DNA from: Planctomycetia bacterium
Lineage (GTDB): Bacteria; Planctomycetota; Planctomycetia; Pirellulales; UBA7805
Assembly (NCBI GenBank): GCA_021413585.1
Contig: JAIOQB010000029.1
Span: 1-50,967 of the forward strand
Length of the DNA: 50,967 nucleotides
Reading direction: 5' to 3'
The notes under the pieces were generated by a model. That model did not search any database and was not told the origin of the DNA. It saw only the letters and a program-made list of their open reading frames with translations. How positions within the stretch are numbered: the first letter of the stretch is position 1; each line of letters opens with the position of its first letter. Made by a program: the position numbers and the translations under genes. This document shows positions 8,035 to 17,454 of this stretch, piece by piece.

Positions 8035-9729
8035 TCAGATTTCAGATTTCAGATTTGGTGGTGCCGCGACCACTTCCACCGGCTGGATCGGCCCTTTGCC
8101 CACGGACGCCAGCTTCGCGTTCACTGCGCTAAACCGTTCTTGCAACCCGGGCATCGCTTCGCACAGCGGCAGGAACTCCTTCTTTTGCACCACCAGCAGC
8201 CGCATCGCTTCGGCGCAGCGCACGCTGGCGGGGTAGGCGGTCGCCTGCATCAGTTCCGTCGCGCCGAAGCAGTCTCCTTCGCCCAGCATTGCCACCGACA
8301 AGTCGGCCGTGCCGGGCTCGTGAAACAGCACCTCCGCTTTGCCGGAGGCGATCACATAGCACCGGTCGCCAAACTCTCCCTGGCGAAATACGAATTCGCC
8401 CGGCTCGTAATACTGCTCCAACAGGCCGCTAGGGCGATCGACGCCGGTCTGCACTACGTCGGGCGGCAACAGCATCTCCAACAGCCACGAACCGGCCACG
8501 CGGATCTTGCGATCCAGGCCGGGGAGCTTCGCCCAGTACACGGCCCGCCAGAAGACGTAGGCCAGAAACCCGTGCAGGTTGATCTTGCCGAACAGTTGCG
8601 CCACGGCCCGCCGGCCGCCGAGCGCGGCCAGCTTGCCCAATTCGGTGAATACGAAATTCTTAAGCGGCCTGCCGCCCATCGCCGCCACCACGTTCTCCGC
8701 GCACGTCTTCGCCTGGCGGACGGCGAACTGCGCCGTCGGTGGGCACGATCCGCCCCCTTTGGCCATCGGCACGGCGGCGCAATCCCCCAGCGACCATACG
8801 TTGTCGTGCCCTGGCACGCGCATCGTGGCGTCAGTGGTGATCCGGCCGTGCTCGCAGGGGAGATTGAGCGTGGCGACCAGCGGATGGGGCGACGCCGGCA
8901 CGCTGGAGATGAGCGTCTTGGTCCGTAGCCGCGTCCCGTCTCCCAGCTCCGCGAACTCGGGCGTGGCGGACACGATCCGCTCGTTGAGCAGGAACTCCAC
9001 GCCCCGCTTCCGCATCAGGTTTTGCGCGTACAGTGCCAGGCTCTCGGGCATCTCGCGATTGAGAATCCTGTCGTGCGAATGGACCAGCACCACACGGATC
9101 TCCGCCGGGTCGAGGCCAAAATTTTTCTTGGCCGTCTCGCGGATGAACTCGTTCATTTCCGCGCACACCTCGACGCCCGAAAAGCCGCCGCCACCGACGA
9201 CAAACGTCAGCAGCGACCGCCGCACGTCGGCGTCGGGCTCGAGCGCCGCCTCGCCCAGCACCCGGATCACGCGATCCTTCAGTCGCAGCGCGTCCGTGAG
9301 GTTTTTAAACGGCAGCGCGTGGGCGTGCAACCCGGGCGAGTCGCGAAAATCGGTCACGTTTCCCCACGCGATCACCAACTGATCGTATTTCAAAATCGTG
9401 GGACACGAGCCAATGCCCGGGGCCAGCACCACCTGCTTCGCCTGCAAGTCCACCCGCTCGACCGTGCGAACATAGAGCCGCGTGCGGGGAGCGATCCGGC
9501 TGATGGGGCTGACGGTATCCAGAATGCCGATGTTGCCCGACACGACCTCAGCCAGCATCGGCTGGAAGACAAGGTAGTTGTCGCGATTGACGAGGCAAAC
9601 TTCGATGTCGGTGCGGTGCTTGAGCAAGTGCCCCAGATACTTGGCCGTGTACACCCCGCCGAATCCGCCGCCGAGAATGACGATGCGGCGCTTGCCCGGG
9701 GAGAGGGGGGTGTCGTTGACTTGGGTCAT
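8035..9729 (-). CDS. ndh: Type II NADH dehydrogenase fused to a cyclic-nucleotide-binding domain
   Basis: 564 residues from ATG 9729. The N-terminal about 400 residues are a type II NADH:quinone oxidoreductase. An FAD-binding VILGGGFGGVYTAKYL motif is near residue 16, and a second dinucleotide fold reads FVVGGGFSGVE-like. The late C-VWSLGDCAAVP segment completes FAD binding, followed by TAQFAVRQAKTCAENV. The enzyme moves electrons from NADH to quinone without pumping protons. The last about 120 residues form a cyclic-nucleotide-binding (cNMP/Crp-like) beta-barrel: YEPGEFVFRQGEFGDRCYVI, then a GDCFGATEL phosphate-binding cassette. The cassette has FGATEL where cAMP binders have FGEIAL plus Arg, so ligand binding is uncertain. 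A start at 9786 is possible but lies inside repeat sequence. Confidence 0.9.
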   Translation of the reverse strand: MTQVNDTPLSPGKRRIVILGGGFGGVYTAKYLGHLLKHRTDIEVCLVNRDNYLVFQPMLAEVVSGNIGILDTVSPISRIAPRTRLYVRTVERVDLQAKQVVLAPGIGSCPTILKYDQLVIAWGNVTDFRDSPGLHAHALPFKNLTDALRLKDRVIRVLGEAALEPDADVRRSLLTFVVGGGGFSGVEVCAEMNEFIRETAKKNFGLDPAEIRVVLVHSHDRILNREMPESLALYAQNLMRKRGVEFLLNERIVSATPEFAELGDGTRLRTKTLISSVPASPHPLVATLNLPCEHGRITTDATMRVPGHDNVWSLGDCAAVPMAKGGGSCPPTAQFAVRQAKTCAENVVAAMGGRPLKNFVFTELGKLAALGGRRAVAQLFGKINLHGFLAYVFWRAVYWAKLPGLDRKIRVAGSWLLEMLLPPDVVQTGVDRPSGLLEQYYEPGEFVFRQGEFGDRCYVIASGKAEVLFHEPGTADLSVAMLGEGDCFGATELMQATAYPASVRCAEAMRLLVVQKKEFLPLCEAMPGLQERFSAVNAKLASVGKGPIQPVEVVAAPPNLKSEI

Positions 9730-9781
9730 GGGGGTTGTTCTGCTGGTCTGGCTTAGCTGGGGCGTTGCGACTTTTATTTTT

Positions 9782-9926
9782 ACCACGGAGGGCGCGGAGA
9801 CACGGAGAAGAAAATCCCAATGTCAAAATCCCAATGTCCAAAGAAGGCTGCGGTACGTTTTTTGGACATTGGGATTTAGACATTAGACATTAAAAATATT
9901 CTCCGTGCCTCCGTGCCTCCGCGGTG
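9782..9926. repeat. Dispersed long palindrome with CACGGAG outer arms
   Basis: Outer arms ACCACGGAGG... and ...CTCCGTGCCTCCGCGGTG enclose inner arms built from ATCCCAATGTC(C/A)AAA and TTTGGACATTGGGAT. It is a variant of the 6071, 14737 and 16458 units with CCCAATGTC in place of CCAATGACC. It sits between the divergent ndh and pgl genes; the rest of the 488-base gap holds no gene. Confidence 0.78.
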
Positions 9927-10217
9927 AACAAACGAGCTTAAAACAGTTCCGGCCTGCAATTCTAGGTTGTCCCGAGTTTCCGCGGCAGGGTGATTGTGGC
10001 GTTGGCGTTTATACCCGATTCAGCCGCCGCTTGCTCGAATCGGCCGATTTGGTAGGCTTGGCCGTTATCCCAAGACTCGCAGCACCGGCAAAGTATCCCC
10101 TGGTTTTCGCCTTTGTCCGTGTGCCACTGGCTTTGCCAGTGCTCGCGCCACTCAATCGCTCAACACGTTCTGTACCTTCTGCTGAACTTGGCGCCCTGCC
10201 CAACTCGGAACAAAAAT

Positions 10218-11081
10218 ATGAGCGATCCATCCTCGCCCCTGCCCGTGTTCGTGGTCCGCGACCCGACCGAGTTGGCCGCGACGGCGGCCGACTGGTTTGC
10301 CGAGCTGGCCCACGCGGCGGTCGCCGCCCGCGGGCGATTCACCGTGGCGCTGGCCGGCGGGTCGACCCCCGAGGGTTTGTATCGCGAGTTGGCCCGCCGC
10401 ACCTTGGCCGCGGGCAAGTCAGAAGGCGGCGCAGGCGTCCCCTGGTCGGACGTGCATATCTACTTCGGCGACGAGCGCTACGTGCCTCACGACGACCCGC
10501 AGAGCAATTTCCGCATGGCGCGCGAGACGCTGCTGGAGCATGTGCCGATTCCGCCGGCGCACGTTTTCCCGATGCCGACTGACGCGGCGCAACCAGCCGA
10601 TGCGGCAACGGTGTATGAGCGCATCCTGGCCGCCGACTTCAAAACTTCCCTCCCTTTAAGGGAGGGGCCCGGGGAGGGTAAAAGCGTCGCCCCGCCAAAT
10701 GCATCCACAACAGCGCAACAATTTCCCCAATTCGATCTGATTTTGCTGGGCATGGGCCCCGACGGCCACACCGCGTCACTCTTCCCCGGCACCGCCGCCG
10801 TTCACGAGCAGCAGCGCTGGGTCGTCGCCCCCTGGGTGGAAAAATTCAACACCTTCCGCATCACGCTGACCCCGCCGGTGCTGTGCGCCGCGCGCGACGT
10901 GCTGTTTCTCGTCAGCGGCGCCAGCAAGGCCGACGTGCTGCACAACGTGCTAGAGGGCCCGTACCAACCGGATGTGTTTCCGTGTCAGGTGGTGCGGCCG
11001 GCGCCCGGGAGATTGCGCTGGCTGATCGATCAACCCGCCGCGGCAAAGTTGACGCGCCAGACCATGACGGTCGATCGTTGA
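10218..11081 (+). CDS. pgl: 6-phosphogluconolactonase
   Basis: 287 residues. It hydrolyses 6-phosphogluconolactone to 6-phosphogluconate in the oxidative pentose phosphate pathway. Family motifs are clear: VALAGGSTPEGLYRELA near residue 38, the signature IYFGDERYVPHDDPQSNFRMA around residues 80-100, and the active-site segment LILLGMGPDGHTASLFPG near residue 175-190. The start is ATG 10218, giving the usual N-terminus. Between the second and third motifs the frame is lengthened by about 15 codons made of a GC-rich palindromic repeat (10640-10684), encoding a Leu/Pro/Arg/Glu/Gly-rich loop. A repeat of another family starts right at the stop codon. With fbaB and pgi nearby it forms a loose sugar-phosphate neighbourhood. 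Confidence 0.93.
   Translation: MSDPSSPLPVFVVRDPTELAATAADWFAELAHAAVAARGRFTVALAGGSTPEGLYRELARRTLAAGKSEGGAGVPWSDVHIYFGDERYVPHDDPQSNFRMARETLLEHVPIPPAHVFPMPTDAAQPADAATVYERILAADFKTSLPLREGPGEGKSVAPPNASTTAQQFPQFDLILLGMGPDGHTASLFPGTAAVHEQQRWVVAPWVEKFNTFRITLTPPVLCAARDVLFLVSGASKADVLHNVLEGPYQPDVFPCQVVRPAPGRLRWLIDQPAAAKLTRQTMTVDR
10640..10684 (+). repeat. Intragenic palindromic repeat inside pgl
   Basis: CTTCCCTCCCTTTAAGGGAG followed by GGGCCCGGGGAGGG. The first part is an almost perfect palindrome centred on the TTTAA at 10655-10660. It keeps the pgl frame open and encodes LPLREGPGEGK, a peptide that resembles known in-frame repeat insertions of other bacteria. It falls between conserved motifs, in what should be a surface loop. 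Confidence 0.75.
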
Positions 11082-11170
11082 GTGAGCGGTCTGGCGCTAG
11101 CCACCGGTCTTCGTGACGCGACCTTTTCCCTGGAACCGGCGGCTAGCGCCGAACCGCTCACGCGCTACGG
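11082..11170. repeat. Paired inverted GGCTAGCGCC repeats
   Basis: Two facing copies: GTGAGCGGTCTGGCGCTAGC then CACCGGT at 11082-11107, and ACCGGCGGCTAGCGCC then GAACCGCTCAC at 11134-11161. They can pair into a long stem and begin immediately after the pgl stop, so they may also act as its transcript end structure. Confidence 0.75.
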
Positions 11171-11197
11171 GTACCGTCCGGCAGACGGAACCTACCA

Positions 11198-11836
11198 TCA
11201 GGCCCTCGGCGGCGGCCGGCTGAGGACCGCGTGCCCGGCGTGTTGCTCTACACCAGCTTTTTCTGACGGGTGTGCGCCGCTTGCGGCAGACGGGCCCGAG
11301 CCGGCTCGCGCGGGCGGCGGAGCAGGGGAGTGGGATCGCGTTGCTGGCTCAAGGTTTTGACCGGGATTTTTGTTGGTGGACTGGACTGGCAAGTGCGAGC
11401 GGACCGCCCGGGTGGGATCGGGCGCGTGTGCCACGTTGCCCGAAACAGGGGCAGACGAGTCTTGGCCCCGTCGTGGTGGGCTTCCCATGGAACCCAAGGC
11501 AAGGGCCGGCTCGCCATCCATGACACTCGCTGCCGCGGCAGCCGGCAGTGCGGCATCACGAGCGGCTTTTGCCTCGGCCATTTTATGCGCCAGCAACGCC
11601 TCCGCTTCGGCGCGGCTGTCTGGATCCACTTTCGCCATCGCCTGATACCACTGCTTCACGGTGCGCAACCGCATTTCCATGATCTTCAGCACCAGTCGCA
11701 TCGCTTTCTCGTCCGCCCCAATCGCCCGCCCCATGTACGCCCCCTCCAACTGATCGAGCTTGATCAGTTCCGCGGCAATCACGGTGGTCAGCAGCAGCAA
11801 ACCGGAACTGAGACGTGAATTCTCGTGCGTTGACAT
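11198..11836 (-). CDS. Unrecognised protein with disordered Ala/Pro-rich tail
   Basis: 212 residues from ATG 11836. Residues 1-95 are helical, with a hydrophobic patch LLLLTTVIAAELIKLDQLEG and a charged AEAEALLAHKMAEAKAARDAALPAA coiled-coil-like stretch. Residues 100-212 are rich in Ala, Pro, Ser, Gly and Arg and look disordered. No family is recognised. The coding evidence is best in the first half, and a promoter (11892-11919) lies just upstream in the right direction. The tail may be a less constrained reading frame through G+C-rich sequence. The hydrophobic patch is probably too short for a membrane anchor. Confidence 0.5.
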   Translation of the reverse strand: MSTHENSRLSSGLLLLTTVIAAELIKLDQLEGAYMGRAIGADEKAMRLVLKIMEMRLRTVKQWYQAMAKVDPDSRAEAEALLAHKMAEAKAARDAALPAAAAASVMDGEPALALGSMGSPPRRGQDSSAPVSGNVAHAPDPTRAVRSHLPVQSTNKNPGQNLEPATRSHSPAPPPARAGSGPSAASGAHPSEKAGVEQHAGHAVLSRPPPRA

Positions 11837-11891
11837 GGCATAAACCCTCGCGATCATCTTGGGCTGAAACTCGAACTGAATGATGATCGTA

Positions 11892-11919
11892 TGTATACAA
11901 AGTCGCGACGAAACTTCAA
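11892..11919 (-). promoter_or_regulatory. Probable sigma70-type promoter
   Basis: On the minus strand TTGAAG (11914-11919) is followed after 16 bases by TATACA (11892-11897), about 55 bases ahead of the ATG at 11836. The gap 11837-12278 otherwise holds only repeat units. Confidence 0.5.
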
Positions 11920-11969
11920 GAGTCAGAATTGGCCACCCTCCGGAGCCGCATTTCACTAAAAGTTTTTTT

Positions 11970-12015
11970 AACCACAGAGGCACGGAGACACCGAGAGGAG
12001 AAGGAGACGGAGGGA
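11970..12015. repeat. Half unit of the CACAGAGGCACGGAG repeat
   Basis: ACCACAGAGGCACGGAGACA and further purine-rich GGAGAAGGAGACGGAGG. It matches the outer arm of the long palindromes at 9782, 14737 and 16458 but no partner arm follows, so it is a solo or decayed half. Confidence 0.6.
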
Positions 12016-12038
12016 AAATGGCGGGCAAGTAGCGCTTA

Positions 12039-12105
12039 GGGTGGGTCGCAGACCCACCATTTATTTATTTCATCGCAAAAGAAAGAGGTGGGCCTGCGAC
12101 CCACC
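12039..12105. repeat. Pair of GGTGGGTCGCAGACCCACC palindromes
   Basis: GGTGGGTCGCAGACCCACC at about 12040-12058 and the variant GGTGGGCCTGCGACCCACC at 12087-12105, separated by A/T-rich sequence. Each is an 8-bp-stem palindrome and together they form a larger inverted repeat. A third copy is at 13356-13376. Such short paired palindromes between genes resemble REP elements. Confidence 0.75.
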
Positions 12106-12132
12106 ATAAATCCGAATGCAGCCGCGAATTAA

Positions 12133-12187
12133 GACCGGCGGCTAGCGCCGACCCGCTCACAGGTCACGCCCGGCCGGCGAGACGTAC
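12133..12187. repeat. Dispersed GGCTAGCGCC repeat with long tail
   Basis: GACCGGCGGCTAGCGCC, then GACCCGCTCACAGGTCACGC, then CCGGCCGGCGAGACGTAC. It is almost the same over 55 bases as 13402-13456, the closest pair of this family. The two copies flank the RNase Z-like gene in the same orientation. Confidence 0.75.
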
Positions 12188-12278
12188 TTTCTTGCCGCCA
12201 CCTATTCACGCCTCGACCCGCCTAACCTACGCCACTCCGTTACAGCATACGCAGGTTGCCTACAACCTTGCCCCCAAA

Positions 12279-13292
12279 TCACCCCTCGCCCGACAATTTC
12301 CAATGCGGCGGATAGTTCGCGTTGGGGAAAATCGCTTGCGCTTCGCGCAACATTTCCAACCAGCCCTGCTCGTCATAGCGGTCTGACAAATGAAACAGGA
12401 CCAGTTCCCTGGCCCGCAGGCGTTGGGCAAGGGTGGCGGAGAGCTGCGTGGTCATGTGGAAGTTCTTGCGCGCTAATTCCAGGTCCGCATGGCGGTATTG
12501 CCCTTCGCAGACGATCACGCCGCAGCCGGCGAAGGCGGAACACAAACGCTCCATCGCCACGTCGTCCAACAAGAAATCGGTCAGATAAGCAATGGAATCA
12601 CCTGGGGTTTCCACCACCAGAGCCCGCTGCAGATCGTCGATCGCGTGGGTGGCGCCATCGATCACCACTGTCGTTTGATCGGGCGCCGAGTCCTTTAATT
12701 GTTTCAGCCAGGGGCCGCCGCGCAAGCCCAACGCGGACAGCCGGCTAACGTCCACGTTGCGCCGCGGCTTCTCGCGCACCAGATAGGCCAGAGTCGGCGT
12801 GCGGTGGTCCATCGTGAGCGCTTCGATGGTGAACCCCGCCCCTTCGTAGGCGGTTCGCGCATGGGGACGGGCACCTTCGTTGTGCAGCACCGCAAATGCT
12901 TCGCTCAGCTCCAGCCGCACGGTTTGCAGGCGATCGGCATGGATGTCGGTGATATGCCATGTGCCGGACATTTCCTCGTGCAGGTTCCATAGCACGCCCT
13001 GAAACCGGTGCTGCAGAATGCGGCCGGTCTCGGGAGGCCCCCAGATGCGGTTGGGCCGGTTCGTACGGTTGAACGTGGCGCGAAAAAAGGCATCAAAACC
13101 CGCCACATGATCCATGTGCAGGTGCGAAAAGAAGAGGTGGTCGATCGCTAGGATTTCAGCAAACGACAGTTCCGCCAAGCACCCTTCGCCGCAATCGAAT
13201 AGCAGTGTCTCGACCCCCTGACCGTTGTCGATCCGCACGAGCAGCGCATTGTCGTTACCGGGAGATCCGAGGACTTGGAATGAAATGCTCAT
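12279..13292 (-). CDS. RNase Z-like metallo-beta-lactamase-fold hydrolase
   Basis: 337 residues. The zinc-binding motif HLHMDH is at residues 57-62 (HxHxDH), preceded by the LLFDCGEG strand of the RNase Z/ElaC group at about 30-37. Later His and Asp ligands are seen in MDHRTPTLAY (RNase Z-type), in SIAYLTDF and in LFHLSDRY near the C-terminus. RNase Z trims the 3' end of tRNA precursors. This protein is slightly long and has an unusual N-terminus, so another phosphodiesterase of the fold is possible. The gene stands between two copies of the same dispersed repeat and is probably transcribed alone. Confidence 0.85.
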   Translation of the reverse strand: MSISFQVLGSPGNDNALLVRIDNGQGVETLLFDCGEGCLAELSFAEILAIDHLFFSHLHMDHVAGFDAFFRATFNRTNRPNRIWGPPETGRILQHRFQGVLWNLHEEMSGTWHITDIHADRLQTVRLELSEAFAVLHNEGARPHARTAYEGAGFTIEALTMDHRTPTLAYLVREKPRRNVDVSRLSALGLRGGPWLKQLKDSAPDQTTVVIDGATHAIDDLQRALVVETPGDSIAYLTDFLLDDVAMERLCSAFAGCGVIVCEGQYRHADLELARKNFHMTTQLSATLAQRLRARELVLFHLSDRYDEQGWLEMLREAQAIFPNANYPPHWKLSGEG

Positions 13293-13355
13293 GGCCGACT
13301 TATGAGCGAGTCAGATTGTTGTTTTTGGCTTCGAGATGGCGCGAAAAAAGGTGTA

Positions 13356-13376
13356 GGGTGGGTCGCAGACCCACCC
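13356..13376. repeat. GGTGGGTCGCAGACCCACC palindrome
   Basis: A single copy of the short palindrome seen twice at 12039-12105, here between the RNase Z-like gene and fbaB. Confidence 0.72.
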
Positions 13377-13401
13377 GACATGGATGTCGACTGCAAATAA
13401 T

Positions 13402-13456
13402 GACCGGCGGCTAGCGCCGAACCGCTCACAGGTCACGCCCGGCAGGCGAGACCTAC
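13402..13456. repeat. Dispersed GGCTAGCGCC repeat with long tail
   Basis: GACCGGCGGCTAGCGCC, then GAACCGCTCACAGGTCACGC, then CCGGCAGGCGAGACCTACG. It is the near-identical partner of 12133-12187. Confidence 0.75.
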
Positions 13457-13464
13457 GGGCGAAC

Positions 13465-14520
<1,056 letters not shown>

Positions 14521-14736
14521 GTTCGTTATTCCTCAACGCTGCTCTGAAAATGAAACGGGCCGAATCGCGATGAATCGCGGCCCGGGCGCCTGAGCCGTCA
14601 TTGTAGCAAATGCACCGCACGCGCCAGCCCCCGGCGGCCGGGCAGTAACGTGGCAGATTGGCCACCCTTGCGAGTGATTGGCAGGAGCGGTAGGGTAGCG
14701 CCAGGTGGTATGGGACGGCTTTTCAAAGGTATTTGT

Positions 14737-14857
14737 GAACCACAGAGGGGACAAATGACCAATGACCAAATTTCAATAACCAATAGCGATGCCGCTGGTC
14801 TTATTGGAGTTTGGAATCTTGGTCATTGGTCATTCATTGTTGTGTCTCTGTGGTTCA
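14737..14857. repeat. Dispersed long palindrome with CCACAGAG outer arms
   Basis: GAACCACAGAGGGGACAAAT and TGACCAATGACCAAATTTC form the left arm, and CTTGGTCATTGGTCATTCAT and GTCTCTGTGGTTC the right. It ends 20 bases before the pgi start, so it would be in the pgi leader if the promoter is upstream of it. The 357-base gap between fbaB and pgi contains no gene. Confidence 0.8.
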
Positions 14858-14877
14858 GAAAAAAAGGAGTGCGCAAG

Positions 14878-16446
14878 ATGAGCGGTTCCTGGCAGCGGTT
14901 TCAACAGTACCTGTGCTCGTGTCCCGAGCTGGACTTGTCGGTTGACGTCAGCCGGATGAGCTTTGACGACGCGTACTTCGACCGCATGGCGCCGGCGATG
15001 AACGCGGCGTTTGCGGCGATGGATGCGCTGGAGCAGGGGGCCATCGCCAACCCGGACGAGAACCGGATGGTGGGGCACTACTGGCTGCGGGCACCACAAC
15101 TGGCCCCCACGCCCGAGATTCGCACCGAGATTGAAACCACGCTCGCGGAGATCCGCAAGTTCGCCGCGGCGGTGCATGCCGGCACGATCAAGCCCCCCTC
15201 GGGCGAGAAGTTTTCGCATGTGCTGTCGATCGGCATCGGCGGCTCGGCGCTGGGGCCGGAGTTTGTGCATGACGCTTTAGGGGAGGGAAGCAAAGACCGA
15301 CTGCAGACGCACTTCATCGACAACACGGATCCCGACGGCATCGCCCGCACGCTCTCCGCCCTCGCCGGCCAGCTCGGCCGGACGCTGGTGCTGGTGATCA
15401 GCAAAAGCGGCGGCACGCCGGAGACGCACAACGGCATGCTCGCCGCCGCGGCGGCCTGGAAAGCGGCCGGGTTGGAGTTCGGGCCGCATGCCGTGGCGAT
15501 CACGGGGGCCGGCTCGCACCTCGATCAACAAGCGGTGAAGGAAAAATGGCTCGCCCGGTTTCCGATGTGGGATTGGGTCGGCGGGCGGTCGAGCGAACTC
15601 AGCGCCGTGGGTTTGGTCCCCGCCGCGCTGCAAGGGATCGACATCGACGCCATGCTCGCCGGCGCCGCGGCGTGCGACGTGGTGACCCGGCGGCACGACA
15701 GCCGGCAGAACCCAGCCGCGCTTTTGGCCCTGATGTGGTATCACGCCACCGACGGCCGCGGCAGCAAGGACATGGTGGTGCTGCCGTACAAGGACCGGTT
15801 GCTGCTCTTGAGCCGCTACTTGCAGCAGCTCGTGATGGAGTCGCTCGGCAAGCGGCTGAATCTCAAGGGCGATCGAGTCGACCAGGGGATCGCCGTCTAC
15901 GGCAACAAGGGTTCGACCGATCAACACGCCTACGTGCAGCAGCTTCGCGACGGCGTGAACAATTTCTTCGTCACGTTCATCCGCGTGCTGGAGTCGGGAG
16001 GCCAGCCCCTGGAGGTCGAACCCGGCGCCACGCCTGGCGACTACCTGCATGGGTTCCTGCTGGGCACCCGTTCGGCCCTGTGGGAGAACGAACGGCAGTC
16101 GATCACCGTTTCAGTGCGGCGCGTCGAACCGCGGACGATTGGGATTCTGATCGCGCTGTTCGAGCGGACCGTCGGGCTCTACGGTTCGCTGGTGGGCGTG
16201 AACGCCTATCATCAGCCGGGCGTCGAAGCAGGCAAGAAAGCAGCCGCCGGCGTGCTGGCGATCCAAAAGAAAACCGCCGCAGCGCTCAGGACTCAACCGC
16301 AAACCGCCGAGCAACTGGCCGCGGCGATCGGCAGCCCCGACGAAACGGAGACGGTGTACCTGCTGCTGGAGCACCTGGCGGCCAATGGGCGGGCGAAGGT
16401 GGCGGCCGCGGGTTCGCCGGGGAAAGCGACGTTTGCGAAGCCATAA
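14878..16446 (+). CDS. pgi: Glucose-6-phosphate isomerase
   Basis: 522 residues. It interconverts glucose 6-phosphate and fructose 6-phosphate. Two SIS-type sugar-phosphate halves are visible: [16 protein letters not shown] near residue 120 and the phosphate-binding [12 protein letters not shown] near residue 175. [13 protein letters not shown] (about 240) and [19 protein letters not shown] (about 340) carry the active-site His. [19 protein letters not shown] followed by [17 protein letters not shown] supplies the C-terminal catalytic Lys. The last about 55 residues (after IQKKTAAAL) look like a small winged-helix addition. The start at ATG 14878 follows AAAGGAG at 14864-14870; the frame is open upstream through a dispersed repeat, which is not coding. 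Confidence 0.94.
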   Translation: MSGSWQRFQQYLCSCPELDLSVDVSRMSFDDAYFDRMAPAMNAAFAAMDALEQGAIANPDENRMVGHYWLRAPQLAPTPEIRTEIETTLAEIRKFAAAVHAGTIKPPSGEKFSHVLSIGIGGSALGPEFVHDALGEGSKDRLQTHFIDNTDPDGIARTLSALAGQLGRTLVLVISKSGGTPETHNGMLAAAAAWKAAGLEFGPHAVAITGAGSHLDQQAVKEKWLARFPMWDWVGGRSSELSAVGLVPAALQGIDIDAMLAGAAACDVVTRRHDSRQNPAALLALMWYHATDGRGSKDMVVLPYKDRLLLLSRYLQQLVMESLGKRLNLKGDRVDQGIAVYGNKGSTDQHAYVQQLRDGVNNFFVTFIRVLESGGQPLEVEPGATPGDYLHGFLLGTRSALWENERQSITVSVRRVEPRTIGILIALFERTVGLYGSLVGVNAYHQPGVEAGKKAAAGVLAIQKKTAAALRTQPQTAEQLAAAIGSPDETETVYLLLEHLAANGRAKVAAAGSPGKATFAKP

Positions 16447-16457
16447 GTATTTTAATT

Positions 16458-16582
16458 CACCACAGAGACACAGAGGCACGGAGAAGGCAATTGACCAATC
16501 ACCAAATTCCAATCTCCAATAAGTCGTGCGCAAGGTTTATTGGAGATTGGAATTTGGTCATTGGTCATTAAAACTCCGTGGC
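16458..16582. repeat. Dispersed long palindrome, most regular copy
   Basis: CACCACAGAGACACAGAGGC then ACGGAGAAGG, inner arms TTGACCAATCACCAAATTCC and AATCTCCAATAA, a GC-rich loop, then TTATTGGAGATTGGAATTTG and GTCATTGGTCATT and finally ACTCCGTGG. The inner arms pair almost perfectly over about 30 bases. It lies between pgi and the HAD gene. Confidence 0.82.
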
Positions 16583-16607
16583 AACCTTTTCCCGTGAGAA
16601 CGCATTC

Positions 16608-17255
16608 ATGCCCAAATCTCCCCTCACCACCCTGTTCCTCGACGTCGGCGGCGTGTTGCTCACCAACGGCTGGGACCGCCACGCGCGCGGGCGGGCCGCC
16701 GAGCGGTTTGGGCTCGACCCGGTGCAGCTCGACGAGCGGCATCACCTGAACTTCGACACATACGAAGTGGGGAAGCAAACGCTCGACGAGTACATGCGGC
16801 GCGTGATCTTCTACGAGCCGCGCGACTTCAGCGTCGACGAGTTCCGGCAGTTCATGTTCGATCAATCGCAGCGGCTGCCGCACATGATCGAGTTGGTCAC
16901 CGCGCTCAAGCACCGGCACCGGCTGAAGATCGCCGTGGTGAGCAACGAAGGGCGCGAGCTGACGCTGCACCGCGTGGAAAAGTTCGAGCTGGGCCAGTTC
17001 GTCGACTTCTTCATCTTCTCGTGCTTCGTCCACCTGCGCAAGCCAGACCCCGACATCTTCCGCCTGGCGCTCGACGTGGCCCAAGTGTCGCCGCAAGAAG
17101 TCGCCTTCCTAGACGACCGCGACATGTTCGCCTCGATCGCCTGCGGGCTGGGGATCCACGGGATTCATCACAAGAGCGTGGAGGCTTCGCAAAAGACGCT
17201 GGCCAAACTAGGGCTGGAACTGGACGACGCAGGGCCGGTGGCCGCGCCCCTATAA
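16608..17255 (+). CDS. HAD-superfamily hydrolase
   Basis: 215 residues from ATG 16608. A GTG at 16578 is in frame but lies on the edge of a repeat. Motif I is FLDVGGVL (about residues 9-16): the nucleophile Asp is present, and the second Asp of the common DxD is Gly, as in the YihX-like DxG branch. Motif II is IAVVSNEG near residue 105, motif III is the Lys in LRKPDPDIF near 143, and motif IV is VAFLDDRD near 165. The cap is a short helical insertion of the HAD-IA kind. It is probably a small phosphatase. The pgi neighbour hints at a sugar phosphate, but the DxG form alone does not prove a substrate. Confidence 0.85.
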   Translation: MPKSPLTTLFLDVGGVLLTNGWDRHARGRAAERFGLDPVQLDERHHLNFDTYEVGKQTLDEYMRRVIFYEPRDFSVDEFRQFMFDQSQRLPHMIELVTALKHRHRLKIAVVSNEGRELTLHRVEKFELGQFVDFFIFSCFVHLRKPDPDIFRLALDVAQVSPQEVAFLDDRDMFASIACGLGIHGIHHKSVEASQKTLAKLGLELDDAGPVAAPL

Positions 17256-17454
17256 CAGTCCCGTTTAGCCGCGACGCGCAGCGGAGCGCGTCCAAACGTG
17301 TCACCACCGCTTTAACGCTCGAATGTGCTCGCGCGAGCCATGAGAATAGAACCGAGTGGCCGATGGTTCGACCTGCAGCATTCTATTACCATAGCCTGAG
17401 AGTGCGGCGGCAAGCCTATTGACTTACGGCATCACGCTTGTGATTTCCTGTGGC

